Shown here one piece after another: positions 22,927 through 30,779 of a stretch of 46,308 nucleotides of DNA (within the stretch, counting starts at the first letter, position 1; each line of letters begins with the position of its first letter). The DNA is taken from positions 1-46,308 of the forward strand of contig CAZALT010000007.1 of NCBI GenBank assembly GCA_964485515.1, read 5' to 3'. Position numbers and translations under genes: made by a program. This DNA comes from CAZALT01 sp964485515 (lineage in GTDB: Bacteria; Actinomycetota; Acidimicrobiia; Acidimicrobiales; Acidimicrobilacustridaceae). Below the pieces are notes generated by a model, which worked only from the letters and a program-made list of their open reading frames with translations, was not told the DNA's origin and ran no database searches.

Positions 22927-25376
22927 TCAGTGCGTCGCAGACGTGGTCGACGTCGAGGCTTCGACCGGCGGGACAGGGCGAGGCGGACTCTCAGATGCCG
23001 GCAACCCGCGCACCCGTCCGTCCTCGGTCCGAGTGACACCGGGCGGAAGCGCCGTGTCCCCGCGGTCGTCTCCCAAGGTGCCGCTCTGGCCACCGGCGCC
23101 CCCGGCGGACGTGATCGCGCCGCTGCCCGCGGCGACGTCGGTCGTCGGGGCCGGGATGCCGAAGAGCTGCAGCGCGAACGATGCGATCTTCGAGAAGACC
23201 GGCGCCGCGACCTCGCCTCCCGTGTAGCCCAGACGGGGCGACGGCTCGTCGATCATGACCAGCACGGCCAGCTGCGGATCCTGCGCCGGCATGAAGCCGA
23301 CGAAGTTCGGCTGGTAGAGGTACCCACCAGATGCCGTCTGGTAGCCCCCGTCAACCGGCTTCCACGGGGTGCCCGTCTTGCCGGCAGAGGTGTAGCCGGG
23401 AACGGTTGCCAAGGTCCCGGTGCCCTCCATGACCACGTTGCGCAGCATGAGGTTGAGCTGCTGAGCGGTCTGCTCGGAGACCACTCGCCGGCCCTCGTCC
23501 GGTGCGACGCGGTGGATGACGCCGTCGCTGTCGGTCGTGGCAGACACCAGCATGGGGGCGACGTAGCGGCCCCCGTTGGCGATCACGTTGTAGGCGAGCA
23601 GCATCTGGATCGGGGTGACCGCGACGCCCTGTCCGATGGCGATCGAGGGACGAGAGGTGTCCGACCAGTCCTCGACGTCGCCGAGGTAGCCGTCCGCCTC
23701 GTTCCGGAAGTCCAAGGACGTCTTGGTGTTGAGGCCGAACTTCTCCAGCTGGTCGTGCAGTCCCCGGTTGCCCACCAGCTTCGAGATGTTGATCGTGCCC
23801 GTGTTCGAGGAGTAGGCGACGATGTCGCTCACCGACATGGCACCTGCGATGGGATGGTCGTCCTTGAACTCGGCATCCGCGATCTTGAGCTTGGAGGGGG
23901 TCTGCACGACGTGGTCCGGCGTGACCAGTCCGGCGTCGAGGGCGGCGGAGACGGTGAGCATCTTCATCGTCGAGCCCGGCTCGTAGGTGGTGGTCACCGC
24001 CATGTTGTTCGAGCTGGCGGAGACCTCACCGGTCTCGGTGTCACGCACCATGTTGGCCATCGCGAGGATCTCCCCGGTGCCGGGGCGCATCACGATCGCG
24101 GTGCCCGACTTGGCCTCCATGGCCCCGACCTGCTCGCCGAGGATCCGCTCCGACTCGTACTGCAGCGAGCGGTCGATGGTGAGGGTGAGGTCGTCGCCCT
24201 TCTTCGCAGGGATCAGGTTGTGCTCGCCGGTGGCGATGGTGTTGCCCTTCGGGTTGCGTTCGAGGCTGAGCCGTCCGGGCGTGCCGGTCAGCTGGGCATC
24301 GTTGAGCATCTCGAGGCCCGAGATTCCCACGTTGTCGGTGTCGACCGTGCCCAGGATCGAGCTGGCGAGCTCGCCGGCGGGAAGGAACCGGGTCGATTCC
24401 TCGACCAGGGCCACACCGGCGAGACCGAGGGCTTCGATCTGGTTCGCCTGGTCGTCGGTGACCTTCCTGGCCAGGTAGGCGAACCGACCGTCGAGACGCA
24501 TCTTGGCTTCGACATCAGCGGGTTCGAGGCCGAGGATCGCGGCAACCTGGACCGCTTCGACCCGCGGGTCCTCGATGAGCCCGGGATCGACGAACACCGA
24601 CTGCGCCGGACGCGAGACCACCAGCTCGTTGCCGTTGCGGTCATAGAAGTTGCCCCGGTCGGCGGCGAGGGTCTGGGTGAACTCGCGCTGCTGCACCCCT
24701 TCGACCTTGTAGCGGTCGTCGTCGACCATCTGGAGCGCCACCAACTTGGTCACGAGCAGCGCGAACACGATGAGCAAGATCCCGAGGATGACGAACATGC
24801 GCCGTCGCGTGTTCGGAGGTGGACCCGCGGGGCGAGCGCCGCGGGGCGGTCCCGGCGGACGGGGGGGACGACCAGATCCGCGGCCGGGCCGCGGCACCGA
24901 CCGCACCGGGGCGAGTGCTGTGCGGGCCGTCGAGCGGGCAGGAGGACGGGCGGTCGTCCGGGCCGTCGAGCGAGTCGTCGAGCGAGTCGTCGAGCGAGTC
25001 GTCGAGCGAGCGGTCGTGCGAGCGGTCGTGCGGGGTCCGGACNNNNNNNNNNNNNNNNNNNNNNNNNNNNNNNNNNNNNNNNNNNNNNNNNNNNNNNNNN
25101 NNNNNNNNNNNNNNNNNNNNNNNNNNNNNNNNNNNNNNNNNNCGTCGAGCGAGTCGTCGAGCGAGCGGTCGTGCGAGCGGTCGTGCGGGGTCCGGACCGA
25201 CCCGGCGCCGGCGTTGCAGGCCGACGCTGCGACGGCGCGGCCGTCGCGCTCGAGCGCGCACCCACCCGGGGCCGAGCGTCCGGCGTGGCCTGCGAGCGCG
25301 TGCGGGGTCGATCAGATGTTCGGCCTCGCTGCGCTGCTGGGGCGGCCACCCGCGTCCTCGGGGTGGCCGGTGTCAT
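22927..25376 (-). CDS. ftsI: Division transpeptidase FtsI (PBP3-type), interrupted by an assembly gap
   Basis: Septal class B penicillin-binding protein. The C-terminal 659 residues are intact: a membrane span (MFVILGILLIVFALLVTKLV), dimerisation domain (AADRGNFYDRNGNELV), and transpeptidase domain with EPGSTMKM (active Ser and Lys), YSSNTG and AGKTGTP. The N-terminus crosses the 100-N gap. The ATG at 25376 overlaps the ftsL stop (ATGA), like the neighbours. Its frame differs from the downstream frame across the 100 Ns, but removing 25043-25197 (gap plus a duplicated 55-nt end) restores one open frame of 764 aa. The cytoplasmic part is then about 140 residues rich in Arg, Thr, Ser and Pro, longer than usual. 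If the gap is real, an alternative start lies at 24906. Confidence 0.93.
24964..25030. repeat. 12-bp tandem repeats in the 5' part of ftsI
   Basis: CGTCGAGCGAGT occurs three times in full at 24964-24999 with a partial fourth, followed by two copies of CGAGCGGTCGTG at 25007-25030. In the FtsI frame they encode TTRS and TTAR units. These repeats are probably why the assembly broke here. Confidence 0.88.
25043..25142. other. Assembly gap of exactly 100 N
   Basis: A placeholder-length gap. The 55 nt before it (24988-25042) and the 55 nt after it (25143-25197) are identical, so the two contig ends overlap and the true gap may be zero. The true copy number of the 12-bp repeats remains unknown. Confidence 0.95.
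25143..25197. repeat. Second copy of the 55-nt gap-flanking sequence
   Basis: Identical over all 55 bases to 24988-25042. It is best explained as the shared terminal k-mer of two adjoining contigs rather than as a biological duplication, because collapsing it restores the ftsI frame. Confidence 0.85.
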
Positions 25377-25906
25377 GGGGCGGTCTGCCCCTGCGATCCA
25401 GCCCCGCCGTGGTCCTGCCCGGCCCCGTCTCCGTCATCGGGCGCGGCGGGATCCCCGCCGATCGCGGCCTTGATCTCGTCGGTGGCTTCGGGCTGGAGGT
25501 AGGTGACGAGGCCGGGCGTGATGAGCCCGAGCTCTCCCGCCGCTCGCGAGATTCGCTGCGGCGAGTTGAGGTCGGCCAGCTCGTAGTCGAGCTGGCGCTG
25601 CAGCGTCTCCTGCTCGGTGATCTGGCGCGCCGTCGCGTCGATGTCCGCCTGGGACTTGATGATCACGGTCTGGAACGCGGCGAGCGCGAACATGGCGACG
25701 AAGAGGCCGATGCCGGCGATCGTGCCGACTCGCCCGGCGCGGATGCCCCGAAGGGGTAGGCGGAACCGGCTGGGCTCGGGCGCGACGCGCAGCGGTGCGC
25801 GTTCGGGCTGGCCACGGCGAGGCGCCGTCGACGGCGCTGCCGACCGTGGACCGCCAGACCGTGGCGCGGTGGATCGGGCCGCCGAGTCGGCCGCGGGCGG
25901 GGTCAT
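25373..25906 (-). CDS. ftsL: FtsL-like septum formation initiator protein
   Basis: A small bitopic divisome protein that works with FtsQ and DivIC to activate FtsWI. The 177-aa product has a cytoplasmic Ala/Ser/Pro/Arg-rich N-terminus of about 60 residues, a membrane span (GTIAGIGLFVAMFALAAFQTVII, about 60-82) and a short periplasmic coiled coil (ATARQITEQETLQRQLDYELADL). A conserved SPQRISRAAGELGLITPG segment follows, then an acidic Gly-rich tail. The ATG at 25906 overlaps the rsmH stop and its TGA overlaps the ftsI ATG. The name rests on place and topology as much as on sequence. Confidence 0.85.
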   Translation of the reverse strand: MTPPAADSAARSTAPRSGGPRSAAPSTAPRRGQPERAPLRVAPEPSRFRLPLRGIRAGRVGTIAGIGLFVAMFALAAFQTVIIKSQADIDATARQITEQETLQRQLDYELADLNSPQRISRAAGELGLITPGLVTYLQPEATDEIKAAIGGDPAAPDDGDGAGQDHGGAGSQGQTAP

Positions 25907-26904
25907 GCCGACCGCTCCGCCAGCTCGAGCTTCTCCGCTGACCGCAGGCGGGCACTGGACGCCCGTGGGTTCGACTCGATCTCGGCCGCAGTCGCCTTCC
26001 GCGAGCCGCGCTTGACCAGGCGGACGAGGCGCACGGCGCCGCAGACGCAGGGAAGCCCGGGCGGGCAGGTGCAATCGCCGGTCTCGGCGCTGCGGAAGCG
26101 GTCCTTGACGATGCGGTCCTCACCCGAGTGGTAGGAGAGCACGGCGACGCGACCGCCGGGGGCGAGGACGTCGACGGCTTGATCGAGGGCCGACTCGAGC
26201 ACGGTCAGCTCGTCGTTGACCTCGATGCGGATGGCCTGGAAGGTGCGGGTCGCCGGGTGCCCGCCGGTGCGCCGGGCGGGCGCCGGGATGGCGTCTCGCA
26301 CGATCTCGGCGAGCTCGGTGGTCGTCGCGATGGGTCGAGCCCCGACGATGGCCGCCGCTATGCGTCGGGCGAAGCGCTCGTCGCCGTAGCCGGCGATGAC
26401 ATCGACCAGCTCGTCTTCGGGGTAGGTGTTGACGACATCGGCTGCGCTGCGGGCTGCGCCGCGGTCCATGCGCATGTCGAGCGGAGCCGCCTGGCGGTAG
26501 CTGAAGCCCCGTTCGCCCCGATCGAGTTGAGGCGAGCTGACACCGAGGTCGAAGAGCACTGCAGTCACGGGTTCGATCGCCTCCTCTCTGATGATCTCGG
26601 CCAGGTGGTCGAACCGCGCCTTGCGAAGTCGGACACGGGTTCCGAACCGAGCCAGCCGCCGCCCCGCCGCTTCGAGCGCATCGTCGTCCTGGTCGAGTCC
26701 GAGCAGGGCGAGGTGGTCGAAGGCGTCGAGCAGGGCCTGGGCATGTCCCCCGCCACCCACCGTGCAGTCGACCAACGTTCCTTCGGGCACGGCGCGGAAG
26801 ATCTCGGTGATCTCCGCGACCATGACCGGGTCGTGTTGGAACGGCGCCTGCGGCGAGGTCGACGGTTCGGTCGGTGACGAGCGGGATGAGGTGGAATCGG
26901 TCAT
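25903..26904 (-). CDS. rsmH: 16S rRNA (cytosine1402-N4)-methyltransferase RsmH
   Basis: SAM-dependent methyltransferase (formerly MraW) that modifies C1402 in the ribosomal P site. The 333-aa protein has QHDPVMVAEI near 23, the SAM loop VDCTVGGGGHAQALL, FDLGVSSPQLDRGERGFSYR, LDMRMD, RTFQAIRIEVNDEL and VLSYHSGEDRIVK. Most homologues read SYHSLEDR, so Leu to Gly is a small deviation. A cysteine cluster (CTCPPGLPCVC) follows near 285, as in many relatives. GGGGG precedes the ATG. It is second in the dcw cluster and overlaps ftsL. Confidence 0.96.
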   Translation of the reverse strand: MTDSTSSRSSPTEPSTSPQAPFQHDPVMVAEITEIFRAVPEGTLVDCTVGGGGHAQALLDAFDHLALLGLDQDDDALEAAGRRLARFGTRVRLRKARFDHLAEIIREEAIEPVTAVLFDLGVSSPQLDRGERGFSYRQAAPLDMRMDRGAARSAADVVNTYPEDELVDVIAGYGDERFARRIAAAIVGARPIATTTELAEIVRDAIPAPARRTGGHPATRTFQAIRIEVNDELTVLESALDQAVDVLAPGGRVAVLSYHSGEDRIVKDRFRSAETGDCTCPPGLPCVCGAVRLVRLVKRGSRKATAAEIESNPRASSARLRSAEKLELAERSA

Positions 26905-27007
26905 TCGCAGCCCCCCGATCAGCGGCGCACGTCGGGATTTCTCCCCGATCGAGCTCGATGGGAAGCGGGCGGAGTAAGGGGCCTTCCATCTTGCTGACCG
27001 GAAGGCT

Positions 27008-27026
27008 GCGAATGAACGGTTCGCAA
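27008..27026. other. Inverted repeat between mraZ and rsmH
   Basis: TGCGAA and TTCGCA form a 6-bp dyad around 7 nt, about 104 nt before the rsmH ATG in a 235-bp interval. Nearby (27090-27125) is a GT-rich stretch on the plus strand. The dyad could be an operator or an mRNA hairpin. No clear promoter for rsmH is seen. Confidence 0.35.
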
Positions 27027-27139
27027 TCCCCGGCTCGTCGTAGTCGTGTCTGATGTCGCGGTCGGTGCGGTCCTTCCTCGGCTTGGTGTCTTGGTGGTGG
27101 GTGGTGGGTGCTGCTCGGATGTGTCGTGCGGGTCCCGGC

Positions 27140-27556
27140 TCAGACGCCGAGGGCGAAGGTGGTGCTCAGCTGCTGGTCGCTGGCGATGGCGACGTCGGCC
27201 CAGCGCTGGGGGGTCCAGAGCTCGATGCGCTCGCCCGCCCCGATGACCTTGACGTCTCGGCCGAGCCCCGCAGCTTCCCGGAGGCGGGAGATGACAGAGA
27301 TGCGGCCCTGGGAGTCCGGCCGGACGTTGTCGGCGTTGGCCATGAACGCCCGCACGGCGTTGGGGTGCGCCTTCTGCTGACGGACGAGCTCTTGGAGGCG
27401 CACGCCCATGTCGTCGAACTCGGCCTTGGGGAAGATGGCGAGGCAGTTGTCGATGCGGGTGATGTAGCCGCCGTCAGGGAACTCGGAGCGGAAGATGGCA
27501 GGGAGGACGACTCGGCCCTTGTCGTCGAAGGTGTGGTCGTGCATTCCGACGAACAT
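27140..27556 (-). CDS. mraZ: Transcriptional regulator MraZ
   Basis: AbrB-fold (double SpoVT-like) DNA-binding protein that controls the dcw operon. The 138-aa protein carries both family repeats: DDKGRVVLPAIFR (about 11-23) and DSQGRISVISRLRE (about 81-94). The ATG at 27556 follows AGGAGG. It is the first gene of the cluster; its promoter about 190 bp upstream holds four direct repeats that match MraZ boxes, so it is probably autoregulated. Confidence 0.96.
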   Translation of the reverse strand: MFVGMHDHTFDDKGRVVLPAIFRSEFPDGGYITRIDNCLAIFPKAEFDDMGVRLQELVRQQKAHPNAVRAFMANADNVRPDSQGRISVISRLREAAGLGRDVKVIGAGERIELWTPQRWADVAIASDQQLSTTFALGV

Positions 27557-27580
27557 GAGGCCTCCTCTCCCGACTTGCTT

Positions 27581-27610
27581 CGTTCTGGCTGATCGCGTTC
27601 TGGCTGATCG
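27581..27610. repeat. 15-bp tandem repeat in the mraZ leader
   Basis: Two identical copies of CGTTCTGGCTGATCG within the 5' untranslated region of mraZ, 25-54 nt before the ATG. This is the only non-coding member of the tandem repeat family noted in the window. Confidence 0.88.
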
Positions 27611-27729
27611 CGGACCCGCTGTGCGGATCGTTCTGCTGGTGCGACGAGGGGAGACAGGACGGACCCATCAGCGCCGGGAACCACGTCGTGCTCTCCCGTG
27701 GGCTGATGTGTCACCGTGCCTCCCCTGCA

Positions 27730-27772
27730 CTCCATTTCGTACCACCATACGCCAATACCCCCCACCGGTCAA
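27730..27772 (-). promoter_or_regulatory. dcw operon promoter overlaid by four MraZ boxes
   Basis: Minus strand: TTGACC (27772-27767), a 17-nt spacer, then TATGGT (27749-27744), a near-consensus vegetative promoter. Four TGGNN pentamers (TGGGG, TGGCG, TGGTA, TGGAG) repeat every 10 bp at 27764-27730, covering the spacer, the -10 and the start region. That spacing matches known MraZ boxes, so binding should repress. The rest of 27557-27913 is the leader (with a 15-bp repeat), an inverted repeat CCACCTG/CAGGTGG at 27828-27861 and a hairpin at 27895. Confidence 0.8.
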
Positions 27773-27894
27773 CAGATCTCTCCCCGTTGTCCCGCGCCGG
27801 CCCGAGACACGCCGTTCGTCCTGTAGCCCACCTGACGTGGTCAGCACGACACGCCAGGTGGCAGATTCACCGGTCCGTGCGGTCGCCGAATCGG

Positions 27895-27909
27895 CTCGCT
27901 CGGAGCGAG
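27895..27909 (-). terminator. Hairpin after the lipoate ligase-like gene
   Basis: CTCGCT/AGCGAG stem of 6 bp with a 3-nt loop, 4 nt past the stop codon at 27914. No U-tract. Its position suggests a terminator between this gene and the dcw promoter. Confidence 0.35.
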
Positions 27910-27913
27910 GACT

Positions 27914-28582
27914 TCAGGCGGTGGCGAGCACGCGGCAGAAGGTCTCGACCAGCAGATCGGTCTCGACGTCGACCGTGCCCACCGGGGGCAGCGTGGCATC
28001 GGCACCGATGTCGGTCGCGAGCAGCTCGCGATACCCCTCGGGTCGCCACACCCGATGCACCGTGCACTGGAACCGGGCGAAGTCCCGGGTCCGTCGCTGG
28101 GACAGACCGACCACCTTGGAACCGGCAGCGGTGACCTCGCCGGGGCCGATGCCCGCGAAGCACACCGCGGCGCCGTGCTCCCCCCGCACCAGCCCGCCGG
28201 CGTGGATCGAGAGATCCGCGGCGGCCAGTCCGACCCGCTGGAGCGTCTCGACCCACACCTCGCCGAGCCAGGCGAACGAGCGGGTGATGTCGTCGTCCCA
28301 CACCGCGTCGCCCCGCGGCACCACGACATCGATCCAGGTCGACTCACCGGGGATCAGCAGCACCGCTCCCCCGCCGCTGCGGCGCCGCACGACCGAGATG
28401 CCCGCCACGGCCGCGGCGACCGGGTCGACGGTGTCGGCCTGCGTGCTGCCCAGCACCAGAGCGGGTGCGTCCACGGTGAGGTGCCAGACCTCGCGACGGG
28501 CCGAGGGCTCGGGAACCAGCGCGTGGAGCGCCCCGGCGCCGCCGACCTCCTCACGCAGCACCCAGGCTCCCGACGCGCTCAC
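27914..28582 (-). CDS. Lipoate--protein ligase A family protein
   Basis: A 223-aa protein of the biotin/lipoate ligase superfamily, which activates or transfers lipoyl or octanoyl groups to carrier proteins. The key motif VVRRRSGGGAVLL lies near residue 70, then IDVVVPRGDAVWDDDITRSF and the catalytic-lysine region VTAAGSKVVGLSQRRTR near 155. It is smaller than E. coli LplA and closer to stand-alone LipM/LipL-type proteins, so octanoyl transfer is as likely as lipoate ligation. The start is a GTG at 28582, chosen because CATCAT lies 6 nt upstream; longer in-frame starts exist. There is no lipA nearby. Confidence 0.8.
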   Translation of the reverse strand: MSASGAWVLREEVGGAGALHALVPEPSARREVWHLTVDAPALVLGSTQADTVDPVAAAVAGISVVRRRSGGGAVLLIPGESTWIDVVVPRGDAVWDDDITRSFAWLGEVWVETLQRVGLAAADLSIHAGGLVRGEHGAAVCFAGIGPGEVTAAGSKVVGLSQRRTRDFARFQCTVHRVWRPEGYRELLATDIGADATLPPVGTVDVETDLLVETFCRVLATA

Positions 28583-28588
28583 GGCAAG

Positions 28589-28594
28589 ATGATG
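28589..28594 (-). promoter_or_regulatory. -10 element CATCAT, leaderless type
   Basis: CATCAT lies 6 nt before the GTG of the lipoate ligase-like gene and supports that start. Confidence 0.4.
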
Positions 28595-28669
28595 CCCCCA
28601 ACGCCGTTCTGGCGTGCACCTTCGCCGGAAATCGGCGAAGACCAACGCCAGAAGCGATGGGCGGCACCC

Positions 28670-29818
28670 TCAGGGTCGCTCGACGGTGACGCGACCGACG
28701 GCGAACGCGTCGATGGCATCGAGGTCGACCTCGACGCCGATGCCCGGACCGGCCGGGACCCGCAGCGTGCCCTCGGCCAGCACGAACGGATCGGTGATGA
28801 CGTCGCGGCCGAAGTACCGATCGGACGGGCCCAGGTCGGCAGTCCGGTTGCACACCGGCGACGTGGCCACCGCCACGGCCGTCGCCCGACCGATGCCCGA
28901 TTCGAGCATGCCTCCCACGAACGCCGAGCAACCCGCCTCGGCGATCTCGTGGAGGAGCTCGCGCGTCTCGCCGAGACCGCCGAGCCGCGCCGGCTTCACG
29001 TTGACGACGAAGGGCACGCCGGCGCTCTGCACCATCGCCCCGAACGCGGCGCGGTCGACGATGGACTCGTCGAAGGCGACGGGTGTGTTCGCCAGCTTCG
29101 CCATCAACGAAGCGGCCGCGTCCGCTCGACCTGGGGGCAACGGCTGCTCGAGGTAGTCCAGCCCGAGGTCGTCGATGGCCTCGATCCCGGTGGAGTCCTC
29201 ACCGTCCCACCACTCCCCCAACGATCCGTTGGCGTCAGCGGCGAGCGCGAGGTCCGGCCATGTCCGGCGCACGGCGCGCAACGGGTCGACGAACCACTCG
29301 GGTGTGACCTTCAGCTTCACCTGCGCGTACCCCTCAGCGACCCGACCCTCGACGACGCGCAGCAGCGCATCGCCCGTCGATTGCACGCCGACGACCACCC
29401 CCACCGGGATCCGCTCGACGCCGCGACCGAACTCGACGGTGAGCGACCGGTCGAGACGTCGGAGCGCCAGGTCGCAGCATGCGACCTCGAGCGAGGCGAA
29501 CGCCATGTGGTTCGAGCGAGAGCGGGTCGCCGTGCCTTCGAGGGCGGCCGGGGCGAGCTCGTCGACCAGCACAGCCCATGCCCCCTCGGTGTGCTCCGTC
29601 GAGTAGCCCGGTCGCGTCAGCGTCGAGCACTCACCCCAGCCCTCGACGCCATCAGCGGCGAGCGCGCGCACCACGATGAGGTCGCGGTCACGTTCGACTC
29701 CGTGGGCGGTGACGAACGGTTCGTGCATCGGCATCTGCACCCGGGTCAGCTCGAACCGCTCGGGCACCTCGTAGGGGATCGGCTCGGAGAAGCGACCGGG
29801 CCGGACCTCGGCGGTCAC
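28670..29818 (-). CDS. menC: o-Succinylbenzoate synthase / N-acylamino acid racemase family enzyme
   Basis: A 382-aa enolase-superfamily enzyme. In menaquinone synthesis MenC dehydrates SHCHC to o-succinylbenzoate; close relatives racemise N-acylamino acids. The KxK base appears in VKLKVTPEW, metal ligands in LAADANGS, YLEQPLPPG and FDESIVDR, and the late lysine in VNVKPARLGG. GGMLESGIGRATAVAVA is typical of the MenC/NAAAR subgroup. The start is a GTG at 29818 that overlaps the HNH stop (GTGA). No other men genes are in the window, so the cellular role is inferred. Confidence 0.83.
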   Translation of the reverse strand: MTAEVRPGRFSEPIPYEVPERFELTRVQMPMHEPFVTAHGVERDRDLIVVRALAADGVEGWGECSTLTRPGYSTEHTEGAWAVLVDELAPAALEGTATRSRSNHMAFASLEVACCDLALRRLDRSLTVEFGRGVERIPVGVVVGVQSTGDALLRVVEGRVAEGYAQVKLKVTPEWFVDPLRAVRRTWPDLALAADANGSLGEWWDGEDSTGIEAIDDLGLDYLEQPLPPGRADAAASLMAKLANTPVAFDESIVDRAAFGAMVQSAGVPFVVNVKPARLGGLGETRELLHEIAEAGCSAFVGGMLESGIGRATAVAVATSPVCNRTADLGPSDRYFGRDVITDPFVLAEGTLRVPAGPGIGVEVDLDAIDAFAVGRVTVERP

Positions 29819-30351
29819 GCGGGGACGGCGGCGGCAAGATCGGATGTGCCGATGCCGCCGACCGCGGCGAGGTACGGCGCCCAGTCGTCGGGCACGGTGC
29901 TGACAGCCGCCGCGACCCAGCTCCCCCCGACGGGGGGACCCGGACGGCACCGCAGCCGCATGGAGGTCTCGTGGAGCAACCGGTCACGTTTGGACGAGTT
30001 GCACCGGTGGCATGCGGCCACGACGTTCTCCCACGTGTGAGGCCCGCCCTTCGAGCGGGGCACCACATGATCGATGCTGTCGGCGTGACGACCGCAGTAC
30101 TGGCAGAGGCCGCCGTCGCGCAGCAGCACGCCGCGTCGGCTGAGCGTGGCGCGACGGCGATGAGGTACCCGCACGAACACCCTGAGCCGCACCACGCTGG
30201 GCACCGGGAGCGTGAGGTGCTCGGAGTGGACCTGGCGGTCGGAGCCGTGGACGAGCTCGGCGGTCTCGGCGAGCACGAGGACGACCGCCCGCCGCGCGCT
30301 GACGATCGAAAGCGGTTCGTACGAGGCGTTGAGCACCAGCGCCCGGGTCAT
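29815..30351 (-). CDS. HNH endonuclease family protein
   Basis: A 178-aa protein with a C-terminal HNH/McrA-type fold: CQYCGRHADSIDHVVPRSKGG (about 96-116), then WENVVAACHRCNSSKRDR. The two CxxC pairs bind structural zinc and the His-Asn-His set the catalytic metal. The N-terminus (MTRALVLNASYEPLSIVSAR) is the conserved start of a widespread actinobacterial HNH protein of unknown role. The ATG at 30351 has TACGCT 8 nt upstream. It is coupled to menC by a 4-nt overlap. Nothing nearby suggests a restriction or phage system. Confidence 0.88.
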   Translation of the reverse strand: MTRALVLNASYEPLSIVSARRAVVLVLAETAELVHGSDRQVHSEHLTLPVPSVVRLRVFVRVPHRRRATLSRRGVLLRDGGLCQYCGRHADSIDHVVPRSKGGPHTWENVVAACHRCNSSKRDRLLHETSMRLRCRPGPPVGGSWVAAAVSTVPDDWAPYLAAVGGIGTSDLAAAVPA

Positions 30352-30359
30352 GCCAGGTG

Positions 30360-30365
30360 AGCGTA
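30360..30365 (-). promoter_or_regulatory. -10 element TACGCT for the HNH-menC unit
   Basis: TACGCT lies 8 nt before the HNH ATG, slightly farther than the usual 6-7 nt of the leaderless set. Confidence 0.4.
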
Positions 30366-30452
30366 CCGGCCGCACTCGCTGCGGGACGGGGAAATCCGGT
30401 GCGCCCGATCGAGGTGAGCCGCACCAGCCACTGATCAGCGCCAAGCCACCGA

Positions 30453-30767
30453 TCAGCGTGACCGACGAGCGCGCTCCGGATCACGGGCGAGATGGGGCCA
30501 GCCCTGGCACCAATGGAGGTAGGTGACCACGTCGGCCGGGGACGGACCCGCGCTCGCATCTCCGTACGCCGTGCGGAAGCGGAAGGCGAGGTAGCTGCGA
30601 TCGGGCAGCGGAAGGAAGGGTGCGGTGCGCCACCAACCCGGCACGGCAAGCATCCCGATCTGGCGGATCGCGGCGATCCACAGCGATGGCCGAACGAGCA
30701 CGGCCAGCGCCGCACCGAGGACCCAGCGGGCACCGATCACCGATTCGTTCGCCGACGTGCTGATCAC
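30453..30767 (-). CDS. Conserved hypothetical protein, 104 aa
   Basis: A small protein without a recognised domain. A weakly hydrophobic N-terminal half (GAALAVLVRPSLWIAAI) precedes PLPDRSYLAFRFRTAYGDA and VVTYLHWCQGW. The phrase DRxYLxFRxxTAYG...DVVxYLxW recalls a small family often seen in actinobacterial genomes (from memory), with no known function. The GTG at 30767 has TAGGTT 6 nt upstream, overlapping the end of the ROK gene, which supports a separate leaderless transcript. Confidence 0.7.
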   Translation of the reverse strand: MISTSANESVIGARWVLGAALAVLVRPSLWIAAIRQIGMLAVPGWWRTAPFLPLPDRSYLAFRFRTAYGDASAGPSPADVVTYLHWCQGWPHLARDPERARRSR

Positions 30768-30773
30768 CGGGCC

Positions 30774-30779
30774 AACCTA
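30774..30779 (-). promoter_or_regulatory. -10 element TAGGTT, leaderless type
   Basis: TAGGTT lies 6 nt before the GTG of the 104-aa hypothetical and overlaps the ROK stop codon. Confidence 0.45.

Noticed and set aside
24906..25376. Frameshift or pseudogene in ftsI
   Set aside because: The apparent shift exists only because of the 100-N placeholder and the duplicated 55-nt contig end; collapsing them gives an uninterrupted frame.
22840..25473. A long plus-strand frame opposite ftsI that reads through the Ns
   Set aside because: It crosses the assembly gap and lies antisense to the ftsI transpeptidase domain; composition is shadow-like.
27090..27125. GT-rich TGG-repeat stretch downstream of mraZ as a second MraZ box set
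   Set aside because: The TGG motifs are on the opposite strand to transcription and do not follow the 10-bp phase seen at 27730-27764.
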